Positions 1 through 9,011 are shown, counted from the stretch's first letter. The stretch: 64,000 nucleotides of DNA from Kiloniella majae (GCF_002118315.1 NZ_MTSZ01000005.1:124001-188000); one strand, 5' to 3'. Made by a program: numbers and translations. Notes: generated by a model not told the origin, from the letters alone.

Positions 1-132
1 AGCCGTGTAAAGAGCTTGATCACCAGACGTTATCGTTCTCGGTGTCGCATGCGTAATCACCATACCGGGATAAAAATCTTCGAAAAAATTCCCTTTCCGG
101 GTTTTATTTTTCATATGATTTTTTGCACTCAT
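1..132 (-). CDS. MaoC-family acyl-CoA hydratase (mesaconyl-CoA hydratase-like), partial
   Basis: Only the first 44 codons are present; the gene runs off the left edge. It starts with ATG at 132, preceded by a purine-rich GGGGGAG ribosome site. The N-terminus shows the motif NFFEDFYPGM followed by HATPRTIT and GDQALY, which I recognise from mesaconyl-CoA (beta-methylmalyl-CoA) hydratases of the MaoC hot-dog family. In the ethylmalonyl-CoA pathway that enzyme hydrates mesaconyl-CoA to beta-methylmalyl-CoA. It lies 17 bp downstream of the CoA-ester lyase gene on the same strand, so the two are probably co-transcribed. The family is fairly sure; the exact substrate is inferred from the N-terminus and the neighbour. 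Confidence 0.75.
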   Translation of the reverse strand, partial: MSAKNHMKNKTRKGNFFEDFYPGMVITHATPRTITSGDQALYTA

Positions 133-149
133 GATCTCCCCCTATTCCT

Positions 150-1034
150 TTACGACGCACTCTGTTCTAAAGCAATGATTGCATCTGAATAGGCAATCAA
201 TCTGCGGGCTTCATCTGCGTGAAGGTTTTCGATCAAGCGACCATCAAGGACAACAACGCCCTGCCCTTGTTTTTTCGCCTCTTCAAACGCCGATACGATG
301 GATCGCGCTTTTTCTATCGCTTCTTTTGAAGGACCAAAGGTGTTGTTCGCAACGGAGATTGTTTTGGGGTGGATCAGTGTTTTGCCATCAAAGCCCAGGG
401 CCAACCCTTGTACACAAACTTCTGCAAAAGCATCATCGTTGTTAAGATCCAGACAAACCCCGTCAACAATGCCAATACCGTAGGCTCTGGCAGCTAAAAG
501 ACATAGCCCAAGCGACGTAATCACTGGCAAACGTTCTCGTGTATGTCGAGCCTGTAAATCCTTAACCAGATCTGACGTGCCCATTACAAAGCAGGAAATC
601 CGCTCGGATGAAGCCGCGATTTCTTTGGCATTCAGCATTCCCAAAGGGGTTTCCATCATGCACATGACAGACATGCTTTCCGGCGCGCCCGACTTATTCA
701 TCAAATCGACAAGATTAAGCACTTGCCTTTCGTTTTCGACTTTTGGGAGCAGGATCGCATCAGCCGATGTTCGAGAGATCACCTTGATGTCCTCAAGGCC
801 CCATTCGGAGTCCAACCCGTTCACACGAACAATGATTTCGCGCTTGCCATACCCGCCTTCTTGCAAAGCCTCGACGACCATTTGACGGGCTTCAATTTTT
901 TTGTCGTCAGTGACAGCATCTTCCAGATCAAAGATCAGCGCATCCGCCATAAGACTTCGCCCTTTTTCCAAGGCTCTGGCTTTCGAACCTGGCATATAAA
1001 GAACAGATCTTCTCGGTCTTGGTGCCGCTACCAT
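150..1034 (-). CDS. CitE-like CoA-ester lyase (malyl-CoA lyase/thioesterase family)
   Basis: 294 aa, HpcH/HpaI aldolase fold. The N-terminus reads RRSVLYMPGSKARALEKG then DALIFDLEDAV, the typical start of CitE-like CoA-ester lyases, whose Asp/Glu residues bind Mg2+. LLPKVE and CMMETPLGM are the later beta-strand motifs. Length fits this group, which includes (3S)-malyl-CoA thioesterase (Mcl2) and beta-methylmalyl-CoA lyases. It sits directly upstream of a mesaconyl-CoA hydratase-like gene, which supports a role in the ethylmalonyl-CoA/glyoxylate route. Mcl1 lyases usually begin differently (a FGPGSRP-type motif), so a thioesterase or a different C-C lyase is possible. Activity cannot be fixed from sequence alone. 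Confidence 0.82.
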   Translation of the reverse strand: MVAAPRPRRSVLYMPGSKARALEKGRSLMADALIFDLEDAVTDDKKIEARQMVVEALQEGGYGKREIIVRVNGLDSEWGLEDIKVISRTSADAILLPKVENERQVLNLVDLMNKSGAPESMSVMCMMETPLGMLNAKEIAASSERISCFVMGTSDLVKDLQARHTRERLPVITSLGLCLLAARAYGIGIVDGVCLDLNNDDAFAEVCVQGLALGFDGKTLIHPKTISVANNTFGPSKEAIEKARSIVSAFEEAKKQGQGVVVLDGRLIENLHADEARRLIAYSDAIIALEQSAS

Positions 1035-1231
1035 CTTTAACTCCTCTGTCTTGTTCTGCTGTCATTTTAATCCATGCAACACCTTATTGTGCACCGCAGC
1101 ATTTATTGCATAGTTCCATCAAATTGACAGACAAACAAGACTTTTTATTTCCCTTTCTCCTTATCCTATATATCAATAATTACTCGTACTTAGAGAAGAC
1201 ATAACAACACATGTCTTAATCAATTCATCCT

Positions 1232-2440
1232 TCATGCGATGGATCGAACGCGCTGACGCAAAAATATAAGCCCCGCAAAAGCAATCAGAACAAGCGGCAA
1301 TACAGTCACGGCAACCGCCGTCCAACTGAAGCTGGAAATCAAAATCCCAGATCCAAACGACGCTAAAGTAGAGACAAGGGCGATAAGGGTATCATTCGCC
1401 CCCTGAACGACCGATCTTTCACCCGCGCTCAGGTTTTCATTCAGCATGTTGGTTGCCCCGATAAAACCGAAGTTCCATCCAAGTCCTAATAAAATCAGAG
1501 AGAGATAAAAGTTTGTCAGCTCTATACCTGCGATCGCTATCGCAGACGACAAGCAAAGCATCAAAAGGCCGCAGGAAATAATCTTCCCGGAACCAAATCG
1601 GGATATGAGACTTCCGGTAAAGAAACTCGGCGCAAACATGGCAATAACATGCCAGCGAATGACATCTCCTGCCTGCACATCTGTAAAACCGCACCCCACC
1701 ATGGCGAGGGGCGTCGGCGCCATCAACAGAACCATGACACCAAACGAGATTGCAGCGCAGAGAATGGCGGTAAAAACAGCAGGGCGGCGTACAATTTCGC
1801 CAACTGACGTGACTTTTTCATCACCATTCAGTTGGCCAGATCTATTTGTTTCTCGTAATCGCAGCGCAAGAATAGGGAGACTTCCGATAACAGACAACAC
1901 AGTGATCGCCCCATAGGCACCAGCAAAAGGGATCGGTGAGAAAAAGTCTTTACTGTAGATAAAAACTTCTGGCCCGACCAACGCAGCAACCAAGCCAGAT
2001 CCCAGAGTGAAAGAAATTGCTTTCGGGCGCCAGGATTCGGAAACAACTTCTGCTGCTGCAAACCTGAAATAGCCAAAGCAAACCAGTGCACTTCCCATCG
2101 CAGCATGAGCCAGACACAAGGTATAAAAATTTTCATAGAACAGGCTATAGACACCCAGGGCTCCGCCTGAAGCAGCAACTGTAGCCCCAAGTAGAAAGCC
2201 AAGCTTCCGACCATACTTGCCCATAAATACAGACATCGGCGCCGCCGTTAGCATACCAGCCATCATCTGAACAGAAACTGGCAGGATTGCAAACTCACTG
2301 GCAGGAGCAAGCATGGCTCCTGCCAGTCCGCCCAAGATAATCAGCATAGGCATTGGCGTTCCAAGAACTGCATTGCCAAGGAGAATCAACGAAAAATTCA
2401 GTCGCTGTGTTTGATCCGGCCTATTCATACTATCGCTCAT
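1232..2440 (-). CDS. MFS transporter
   Basis: 402 aa of mostly hydrophobic sequence with about 12 predicted membrane spans. The loop after span 2 reads MGKYGRKLGFLLGA, matching the MFS signature between TM2 and TM3 (G-x-x-x-D/G-R-x-G-R-R/K). The protein ends with a short basic tail (RQRVRSIA). Start ATG at 2440; a second ATG twelve bases further in is also possible. It is transcribed divergently from a GlxA-type regulator, with 160 bp between the starts, which makes that regulator the likely controller. The substrate is unknown; the family includes drug and sugar exporters. Confidence 0.85.
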   Translation of the reverse strand: MSDSMNRPDQTQRLNFSLILLGNAVLGTPMPMLIILGGLAGAMLAPASEFAILPVSVQMMAGMLTAAPMSVFMGKYGRKLGFLLGATVAASGGALGVYSLFYENFYTLCLAHAAMGSALVCFGYFRFAAAEVVSESWRPKAISFTLGSGLVAALVGPEVFIYSKDFFSPIPFAGAYGAITVLSVIGSLPILALRLRETNRSGQLNGDEKVTSVGEIVRRPAVFTAILCAAISFGVMVLLMAPTPLAMVGCGFTDVQAGDVIRWHVIAMFAPSFFTGSLISRFGSGKIISCGLLMLCLSSAIAIAGIELTNFYLSLILLGLGWNFGFIGATNMLNENLSAGERSVVQGANDTLIALVSTLASFGSGILISSFSWTAVAVTVLPLVLIAFAGLIFLRQRVRSIA

Positions 2441-2600
2441 ACTATTATTGGCATCCTTAGCCCCAGGTTGATCTCAATATCTTCGATCCTAAGCGCTACT
2501 GTAACGCAACCACACCTTGTCAAAAATGATATTAGAACATCAAATATTGCCAAAACCCCCAACACAGGCAATACTGGTTTAAAGGGACAGGAGCACATCA

Positions 2601-3647
2601 TTGAGACCAAAGAAAACGCTGGAAACAGAGAAAAAGAGCCGAGAAATCGGCGTTCTGGTTTTTGATAACGCAAATATTCTAGATATAAGCGGCCCCGTGC
2701 AAGCTTTTCATAGTGCCTCTGCTCCTGCAACAGAGACGCCAACAGATCCTGGTACAGATAGAAGATTAGAAAGCGAGACAGGTAATACACCACTTTACAC
2801 ACACCGCTTTCTCTCGCTCGATGGCAATTCTGTTTACACCTCCTGTAGAATGGAGATCATGCCCCATGGGAAAATCACCGACCTGAACCCTCATTCAGAT
2901 TTGTTAATTCCAGGTGGCATTGGCGTTGATCAGCTTCTTGAAAATGAAATTTTACAGCACACGCTAAAGACATTTCACACCCACAACAAAGATCGCCGAC
3001 TGATTTCAATTTGTTCAGGCGCTCTTATCTTGGCAGCTTCAGGTGTTCTGGACGGGCGAGACGCCACAACTCACTGGTCACGGGAACAGATGGCAAAAGA
3101 ACGCTTCCCTAACGTGACCTGGAAGCTCAACACCATCTACACAAAATCAGATCAAATCTACACCTCGGCAGGTGTCTCGACCGGCATTGATCTCGCAATG
3201 GCAATTATTGAAGAAGATCATGGCACATCAAACTCACTTGATGTCGCTCAGGAACTTGTTGTTTATCTCCGCAGGAGCGGGGGACAGAAACAGTTCTCGG
3301 ACCTTCTCGAAGCTCAAAAACGCCTTGAGCCAAAACTTCTACAGCTTGTCGATAAAATAAGCTCTGACCTCAGGCGAAACTGGACACTATCCGAACTCTC
3401 AAAAGAGGCAAACATGACGCCGCGCACACTTGATCGCCGTTTCAATCAAACTTTAGGCTCTTCCCCTGTCCAGTTTGTTGAGTTGACTCGCCTTAATCAG
3501 GCCAGGGTCCTCCTTACCAAAGGCGTTTCAATGAAACAGGTCGCAGACTTATGTGGCTTTGGCGATCTGCAAAAAATGCGCAGAAGCTTTCTGCGCAATC
3601 TTGGCATTACAACAACAGAATACCTGCAACACTTTGGTCCTTCTTGA
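2601..3647 (+). CDS. GlxA-family transcriptional regulator (DJ-1/PfpI + AraC HTH)
   Basis: 348 aa. Residues about 15-205 form a DJ-1/PfpI amidase-like domain (IGVLVFDNANILDISGP at the start; SICSGALILAASG carries the nucleophile-elbow cysteine). Residues about 245-345 are an AraC/XylS helix-turn-helix pair (LSELSKEANMTPRTLDRRF; MKQVADLCGFGDLQKMRRSF). The start is TTG at 2601, chosen because GGGACAGGAG lies 7-8 bases upstream and the N-terminus fits the family. Divergent from the MFS gene. GlxA-type regulators often control catabolism or transport of nitrogenous compounds; the ligand here is not evident. Confidence 0.88.
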   Translation: MRPKKTLETEKKSREIGVLVFDNANILDISGPVQAFHSASAPATETPTDPGTDRRLESETGNTPLYTHRFLSLDGNSVYTSCRMEIMPHGKITDLNPHSDLLIPGGIGVDQLLENEILQHTLKTFHTHNKDRRLISICSGALILAASGVLDGRDATTHWSREQMAKERFPNVTWKLNTIYTKSDQIYTSAGVSTGIDLAMAIIEEDHGTSNSLDVAQELVVYLRRSGGQKQFSDLLEAQKRLEPKLLQLVDKISSDLRRNWTLSELSKEANMTPRTLDRRFNQTLGSSPVQFVELTRLNQARVLLTKGVSMKQVADLCGFGDLQKMRRSFLRNLGITTTEYLQHFGPS

Positions 3648-3696
3648 TCAAGCAAAACAATGCTATTTCCACGTCGTCACTTCCATCGGGAAAAAT

Positions 3697-6222
3697 CTAA
3701 GCAGCCTTTTTGGTAATGCGTCCCAAACTGCCATCGACTTCTAGCAATTCCCCATTCTCTACCCACTGTAGGGCACCCGGAATGTTAACCACCGTCGGAA
3801 GACCAAGTTCACGTGCTACAATGACACCGTGGGACATGGTCCCCCCAATTTCCATAACAAGTGCGCCAGCCCGCAAAAACAACGGTGTCCACGAAGGGTC
3901 GGTAAAGGGTGCAACCATTACATCCCCCTGCCTCATAGCCTGTCCCTTTTCAGGAGACTGCAATACCCTGGCAACACCTTGGTACTGACCTGGAAAAGCT
4001 CCAAATCCAAGTAGCTCAGTTCCTGTTAACGGCTCAACAATCTGTTGTACAGGTTGTTGCCCAGGCTCCTCAGTATAAACATCAGCAACAGTTTCTTTAG
4101 CCCATAAATCGTGCTGGTTCCGTCGAGATTCGATCAATTCCGTAAGCCCTCTACCATCCCAAGTTCGCTCAAGTAGGGCACGAAGCTCCTGAAAAGTAAT
4201 CCAGCACAAATCATCTGCGGTTTGAAGGCTCCCTTCCAAAACCATACGTCGCCCCATTTCCATAACCAATCTTCGGACCGGCTCCATAAAAGCAACAATC
4301 GCTGACTTCACTCGCTCTCTCAATGCCATACCCGCACGGGCTTGTTCTCCAGCAGCAATTAGTGCCTTACGCCCTCGTGCTGACAAGTTATCCAGCATAC
4401 GCTTAAGATCATCATCGAGCAGAGAGCTTTCTGAAACCTCTTTTCCGTGGACCATTAGAAACTGAATTTGTTCAAACAAAAAGCAAGGGGATTCACTCCA
4501 CCGAGGATACCGCATATCCAGTTCACCAACCCCTCGATGTCCATAGAGATCAAGATAATCTCTCAAGGCTGTTTCAAAGGCACCATCGCCAACCTCAATC
4601 GGCAATTCGTTACTTTGAAGAATATCCATAGCCTTTGGGTCATTTCTTGCTATTTCGGCAAGAGAACGAAGGCAAATCGCATGCTCAGCACTATCCATCT
4701 GCCCACCCCCACTCAATAAGGCATGGGCAAGCCTTCTATCTTTTTCTGATGTAAGCTTGTTCACTTGCTGCTCAAAGAGGAAAAGCTTGAAACCGCAATA
4801 ATTCGCACCCTTGGCAAAATCAGGCATAAAAGCCTGTGTATCCTTAACCCAGCACCACAGGTCCTCAACGAGATCCTCTTCACTCCATTCCGTCAGATCG
4901 CGGTCACGAAAGGAACGAACCCTTTCAAAAATAACGGCGCTTGTTTCTTCCAACTGCTTGTCAGCGCCACTTAACAATAACATAACCCGTATACCGCGCC
5001 ATATACGGTTGATTTTTACAAGAAGCCTTTCATTATCTGGCAGAGCGATAGAGGGTTGATGCCCACCAAGATTACGATTTGAATCATCCGGACTTTGACC
5101 ATATCCGTCATACCAAAGCCATTGGAGCTCTGATAAATTGGCATAACATCGTCCGCTAATACGCTTGATTGTATGAATTCCCGGGGGCACCCTATATCCC
5201 GTATAATTCGGGATCATATGCAGCATTCTGGGAATCTCTGTTTCAAGAAAACTCCAGCTCATAGGGCAAGGTATTTCAGCAAGAACTTCCTTGAAGTTGG
5301 CGTTACTCCAGATAACCGGATCAGTGGATAGTTTTGGTAAAGTTAAGTGCGGTACAGCTGTTACCGGACGAGCTTGCACAAAATACAGCTCATCCCCCTT
5401 AAAAACCCACTCCGTATCATAGCCAATATCTCCATCCCCCATTGTCCAATGTAATCGTATGAGGTGTTCAGCCAAAATTTCTAATTGCAATGCGCTCAAA
5501 GGGCCACCATCAACAACAGACGTCGATAAATCGTCACGAGAAATTTCATAACGGCACCCCTGTACCTGACCATTTACCAACTCGACAGCCAAACCCGTGA
5601 CGGCCTCAACAATCATAAGATCTCGACGCCCCGAAACCGGATCAATGGTAAAAGCAACACCAGACTTCGTTGCCACGTTTCCCCCGACCATCTCACAAAG
5701 AGTAATCGCCATGGAAACACCCAGGATATCAAACCCCATATGCAATCGATAAGCCACAGCCGCAGGAGTCCATAAAGAAGCAAAGCACTGTTTAATCGCA
5801 AAGATCAGCGCATCAGTTCCTGTGACAGAAAGAACGGATTGATGTTGTCCGGCAAAGGATGCAAAAGCTCCATCTTCTCCAACAGCAGACGAGCGCACAG
5901 CAAGATCCGCGTCCTGCAAGTCATACTCAGAGAGACCTGCCTCAAGCTCTGTTATGAAAGTTTTCGGCAATTCTGATTTGAGAATAATTTCATGTATTGT
6001 CTCAATCAAAATGAGATCATCTGGTTTCGACTTCAGGTCCTTCAGCAGGTCTTCTGGCAAAGCTGCCTCAATCACTTCCTGATATAGCCCATTTGTCAGT
6101 GCCAGCGTTTTGGGGATCTTAAACCCATAGCGATCAAGCTTTGCTAAACCCCAGCTTTTGCCCCCAACAATATCTGTTCCACGGTCAAAGGCCTCTCCCA
6201 GTGTAAGGATAAAACCACTCAT
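3697..6222 (-). CDS. PEP-synthase-like phosphotransferase (rifampicin phosphotransferase architecture)
   Basis: 841 aa. Residues about 1-310 are a PEP/pyruvate-binding ATP-grasp domain (GGKSWGLAKL, LAVRSSAVGED, and FVQARPVTA closing it). A long middle region follows. About 720-835 is the swivelling phosphohistidine domain with GGTMSHGVIVARE, whose His798 would be the phosphate carrier. This order (ATP domain, helical substrate region, His domain) and length match rifampicin phosphotransferases, which phosphorylate a substrate hydroxyl using ATP and release AMP and Pi. Genuine PEP synthases have a C-terminal PEP-binding barrel, absent here. The ATG overlaps the stop of a TetR gene (ATGA), so the two are coupled. 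The substrate is unknown. Confidence 0.82.
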   Translation of the reverse strand: MSGFILTLGEAFDRGTDIVGGKSWGLAKLDRYGFKIPKTLALTNGLYQEVIEAALPEDLLKDLKSKPDDLILIETIHEIILKSELPKTFITELEAGLSEYDLQDADLAVRSSAVGEDGAFASFAGQHQSVLSVTGTDALIFAIKQCFASLWTPAAVAYRLHMGFDILGVSMAITLCEMVGGNVATKSGVAFTIDPVSGRRDLMIVEAVTGLAVELVNGQVQGCRYEISRDDLSTSVVDGGPLSALQLEILAEHLIRLHWTMGDGDIGYDTEWVFKGDELYFVQARPVTAVPHLTLPKLSTDPVIWSNANFKEVLAEIPCPMSWSFLETEIPRMLHMIPNYTGYRVPPGIHTIKRISGRCYANLSELQWLWYDGYGQSPDDSNRNLGGHQPSIALPDNERLLVKINRIWRGIRVMLLLSGADKQLEETSAVIFERVRSFRDRDLTEWSEEDLVEDLWCWVKDTQAFMPDFAKGANYCGFKLFLFEQQVNKLTSEKDRRLAHALLSGGGQMDSAEHAICLRSLAEIARNDPKAMDILQSNELPIEVGDGAFETALRDYLDLYGHRGVGELDMRYPRWSESPCFLFEQIQFLMVHGKEVSESSLLDDDLKRMLDNLSARGRKALIAAGEQARAGMALRERVKSAIVAFMEPVRRLVMEMGRRMVLEGSLQTADDLCWITFQELRALLERTWDGRGLTELIESRRNQHDLWAKETVADVYTEEPGQQPVQQIVEPLTGTELLGFGAFPGQYQGVARVLQSPEKGQAMRQGDVMVAPFTDPSWTPLFLRAGALVMEIGGTMSHGVIVARELGLPTVVNIPGALQWVENGELLEVDGSLGRITKKAA

Positions 6223-6812
6223 AACTTAACTCCCTCAAGAAAAAGCGATGCTGATTGCTGCGCCCACAGAGAAAGGTTTGCGGAATCGGGGCGGGCAAAC
6301 CACACAAACAGCCCTTGATAAAGCATCCCAATAAACATCAATGACAAATTCATGGCCGGAATATCTTCGCGAATTTCACCCCTTTTCTGGCTCATCAAAA
6401 AAACGTCAGAAAGGAAGCTACGAAAAGACTCTGGATTATTCGGATCGGGTGGCATCGGCACGCCGCGCTCGTCATAGATACTGCTTAAAACTGCTCTCCC
6501 CAGCTTTGGATGTTGCTGGTTCCAGTCTGCAATTCCCTGTGCAATATCAGTCAACACATCTGATAGGGACCCGGCTTCTGATAGCCTCTCTCTTGCGCGC
6601 ATTACCATCGGCTGTGCGGCACGTCGAGCCAACGCATGAATAACAGCATTCTTACTCGGGAAATTATAATAGAAGGTTCCCCGGGCAACACCGGACCTTT
6701 CAATAACCGCATCGACAGTAGCAGCCTCGAAAGAATCCTGATTCAAGATGCTTTCCATAGCATTCATGATTAAATCACGAGATTTAGGGCGCACATTTTT
6801 CTTTTCGGTCAT
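6219..6812 (-). CDS. TetR-family transcriptional regulator
   Basis: 197 aa. The N-terminal 55 residues carry the TetR helix-turn-helix (AATVDAVIERSGVARGTFYYNF, quoted in part: VIERSGVARGTFYYNF). The rest is a helical ligand-binding and dimerisation domain ending in a hydrophobic helix (SASLFLEGVKL). It is the first gene of a two-gene unit and overlaps the downstream phosphotransferase-like gene by four bases. A perfect 20-bp palindrome lies 11 bp upstream of its start, so autoregulation of the whole unit by an inducer is likely. The inducer may be the substrate of the downstream enzyme, as is usual for such pairs; that part is inference. Confidence 0.9.
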   Translation of the reverse strand: MTEKKNVRPKSRDLIMNAMESILNQDSFEAATVDAVIERSGVARGTFYYNFPSKNAVIHALARRAAQPMVMRARERLSEAGSLSDVLTDIAQGIADWNQQHPKLGRAVLSSIYDERGVPMPPDPNNPESFRSFLSDVFLMSQKRGEIREDIPAMNLSLMFIGMLYQGLFVWFARPDSANLSLWAQQSASLFLEGVKL

Positions 6813-6823
6813 GACAAGACTCC

Positions 6824-6843
6824 ATTTAGACTTAAGTCTAAAT
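6824..6843. promoter_or_regulatory. Perfect 20-bp palindrome, probable TetR operator
   Basis: ATTTAGACTTAAGTCTAAAT is fully self-complementary and lies just upstream of the TetR start. A further half-site-like AGTCTAAAA follows at about 6854-6862. Size, symmetry and position fit a TetR-family dimer operator. Binding itself is inferred. Confidence 0.75.
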
Positions 6844-6965
6844 TTGTACTATAGTCTAAAATAGTCAAGATGATTTTGTCAGAAAGATATACCCCCTGCA
6901 AAATTCTTCTTGCTCCGCATGCTTAGGATGAAAATACTTTTCCATACAATTTGGGGGTGAGTGAA

Positions 6966-7433
6966 ATGTTATTACGAAGTTATAACGAAAGTGATCGAAA
7001 AGCGGTGATTGCATTTGTCGTAACAGGCAAACAAACCAACTACGTTGACCCCCTTGCAGAAACCCTGAGCACAACTGGGTTGTATCGGGAGAATTATGTC
7101 ATCGAAGTCAACGGATTGATTATTGGCTTTTTCCAGATTGATTCCAAGACGAACAACCAGTGTATTCCTGATCATCTTGAGCTTCACGAAGTCATCATTG
7201 ATAGCAAACATCAGAACCAGGGTTATGGAAAAGAGTTTCTCAAAGAACTATTCCCCTTTCTTAAAGAACAATACTCTGAAGCAGCTGGCGTATGTCTGAC
7301 CGTGAACTGCAAAAATCATAGTGCCATTAACCTCTATTTGCGTTCAGGGTTTGCCGACACAGGCATGATAAAGGCCGAAGGGAGATCAGGACCACAGCAC
7401 GTTATGAAAAAGGACCTAGCACGGCTAGATTAA
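6966..7433 (+). CDS. GNAT-family N-acetyltransferase
   Basis: 155 aa. The GNAT fold shows in LHEVIIDSKHQNQGYGKEFL, which contains the acetyl-CoA pyrophosphate-binding R/Q-x-x-G-x-G/A loop as NQGYGK, and in NHSAINLYLRSGF, the typical motif B. The start was set at ATG 6966 because GGGGGTGA lies about six bases upstream; an in-frame TTG at 6951 also exists but would place that ribosome site inside the gene. Divergent from the TetR gene. The acceptor substrate cannot be told; small-molecule amines or protein N-termini are both possible. Confidence 0.82.
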   Translation: MLLRSYNESDRKAVIAFVVTGKQTNYVDPLAETLSTTGLYRENYVIEVNGLIIGFFQIDSKTNNQCIPDHLELHEVIIDSKHQNQGYGKEFLKELFPFLKEQYSEAAGVCLTVNCKNHSAINLYLRSGFADTGMIKAEGRSGPQHVMKKDLARLD

Positions 7434-7471
7434 CACTGAAATGCTCAGCAAAAGCCAAGTCTCCGATACAC

Positions 7472-7504
7472 AAAAAAAGGGCTCGGAAATAAATTTCCGA
7501 GCCC
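7472..7504 (-). terminator. Rho-independent terminator after asd
   Basis: On the minus strand a 12-bp stem GGGCTCGGAAAT/ATTTCCGAGCCC is followed directly by seven T residues. It lies 40 bp past the asd stop codon. The GNAT gene on the other strand ends 38 bp away and may share the hairpin, but the T run faces asd. Confidence 0.88.
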
Positions 7505-7544
7505 GGCAAGTACGACAGAGGAGGTGTTAAGGAATACCCTCAGC

Positions 7545-8561
7545 TTAGCTGAGGTGGTCCTTAATAAGCAGTTCAGCAATCTGAACTGCGTTAAGGGCTG
7601 CGCCCTTACGTAGGTTGTCAGCGACAACCCACAAACTCAGACCGTTATCAACGGTTGGATCAACGCGGATACGACTAACAAAAGTAGCATCTTCGCCTTG
7701 CGCTTCTTGCGGTGTGACATAGCCTTCGTCCTGACGATAATCGATCACCGTAATACCCGGTGTGTCTTTCAACGCTTCACGGGCCTGTTCAACAGTCACT
7801 TCTTTCTCGAATTCGATAGAAACTGCTTCGGAGTGGCCGATGAAAACAGGGACACGCACACAAGTTGCGGTTACCTTGATTTTTGGATCGAGAATCTTTT
7901 TGGTCTCGACCATCATCTTCCACTCTTCTTTGGTGTAACCGTCTTCCATGAAGACATCGATGTGTGGAATTACGTTAAAGGCAATCTGCTTGGTGAAGCA
8001 TTCTTTTTTCACCGGATCGTTCACAAAAATCCCGCGCGTCTGATTAAACAGCTCATCCATGGCATCCTTACCAGATCCAGAAACAGCCTGATAGGTTGAA
8101 ACAACCACACGCTTGATCAAACCAAGTTCATGCAACGGCTTTAGAACATGGACCATCTGAATGGTAGAGCAGTTCGGGTTGGCAATGATGTTGCGCTTTT
8201 TATAGCCGGCAAGTGCTTCCGGGTTCACTTCCGGTACGATCAAAGGAACATCCGGGTCCATGCGGAAATGGGACGTGTTATCGATCACAACAGCACCAGC
8301 CGCAGCTGCTTTTGGTGAATACTCTGCAGAAACAGCGCCACCTGGGGACGACAACACAATATCGATACCCTTGAAGTCAAAGTTAGCAAGATTTTGAACT
8401 GTGAGTTCGCCCTCTTCACCAAAAGATACTTTGGTACCTGCTGAACGGCTGGAAGCAAGAACCGTGATATCATTGATATCGAACCCGCGCTCGGACAGAG
8501 TTGTTAGAACTTCACGACCTACGGCGCCTGTTGCGCCCATTACTGCAATCTTGTGACCCAT
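7545..8561 (-). CDS. asd: Aspartate-semialdehyde dehydrogenase
   Basis: 338 aa, normal for the family. It makes L-aspartate 4-semialdehyde from aspartyl phosphate with NADPH, the branch point to lysine/diaminopimelate, threonine and methionine. MGATGAVGREVL at residues 8-19 is the NADP-binding glycine loop. NPNCSTIQ holds the catalytic Cys131, and YQAVSGSGKDAM follows in the dimerisation domain. A strong terminator follows. It lies downstream of the leu genes on the same strand, but a terminator at 8660-8692 separates them. dapF, which uses the same pathway, is 10 kb away on the other strand. Confidence 0.97.
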   Translation of the reverse strand: MGHKIAVMGATGAVGREVLTTLSERGFDINDITVLASSRSAGTKVSFGEEGELTVQNLANFDFKGIDIVLSSPGGAVSAEYSPKAAAAGAVVIDNTSHFRMDPDVPLIVPEVNPEALAGYKKRNIIANPNCSTIQMVHVLKPLHELGLIKRVVVSTYQAVSGSGKDAMDELFNQTRGIFVNDPVKKECFTKQIAFNVIPHIDVFMEDGYTKEEWKMMVETKKILDPKIKVTATCVRVPVFIGHSEAVSIEFEKEVTVEQAREALKDTPGITVIDYRQDEGYVTPQEAQGEDATFVSRIRVDPTVDNGLSLWVVADNLRKGAALNAVQIAELLIKDHLS

Positions 8562-8659
8562 GGCTTTAGCCTATGCTCTTTCATTTACTGGCCCAAAGGA
8601 CCGGTTTAAAAAATCTTCTCATCCTGACCACTTTTGAGTAGTGACAGAAGCCCTAAAGA

Positions 8660-8692
8660 AAAAGGGCCGCCCCTCAATGGGACGGCCCTTTT
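8660..8692 (-). terminator. Terminator between the 53-aa ORF/leuB and asd
   Basis: A stem AAAAGGGCCG/CGGCCCTTTT with three more G-C pairs past one mismatch and a five-base loop. On the minus strand it continues into TTTTTCTTT, so it is well placed to end the leuCDB/small-ORF transcript before asd. The symmetrical A/T flanks could let it work both ways. Confidence 0.85.
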
Positions 8693-8716
8693 ATTAGCCT
8701 TTATTCCCGAGAGGGT

Positions 8717-8878
8717 TTACCTACTGCCGCCCATCTTAACCTTCATGGTTTTGACAGGCGTGGTGGTAATCGTGGTCCATGTCGTTGTTGCAACTGGACG
8801 CGCAGCAGTGAACGCACGACGAAGAGACTTCGCAGTGTGTGCAGCGCGCGGGGCCATATGTGCAACGTTATTAGACAT
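8717..8878 (-). CDS. Small basic protein, 53 aa (hypothetical)
   Basis: An ATG-initiated 53-codon frame not reported among longer ORFs. The product starts MSNNVAHMAPRAAHTAKSL and is rich in Ala, Thr, Arg and Lys, with almost no acidic residues. A threonine-rich stretch (TTTWTTITTTP) precedes a basic end (KTMKVKMGGSR). It lies 133 bp after leuB, and a clear terminator begins 25 bp after its stop, which supports transcription. The ribosome site is weak (GGAATAGAG). No membrane span or known domain is visible. It may be a real small protein riding on the leu transcript, or untranslated 3' sequence; I do not recognise it. Confidence 0.5.
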   Translation of the reverse strand: MSNNVAHMAPRAAHTAKSLRRAFTAARPVATTTWTTITTTPVKTMKVKMGGSR

Positions 8879-9011
8879 AAACTCTATTCCACTCGGGATT
8901 TAACTCGGGCGTAAACGTAATCAGCTTTATCTCATCGGTCAACAATGAAATTTCTGGATTCTCTTGTTTGTACAACAAAAAGCCTCCCTACAAATTCACG
9001 CCACTATTAAC

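Noticed and set aside
2437-2802. Minus-strand 121-residue frame opposite the GlxA gene
   Set aside because: Shadow ORF overlapping the better supported regulator gene and its promoter.
8634-8903. Plus-strand 89-residue frame across the terminator
   Set aside because: It crosses a strong terminator hairpin and has no ribosome site; the opposite-strand 53-aa frame fits better.
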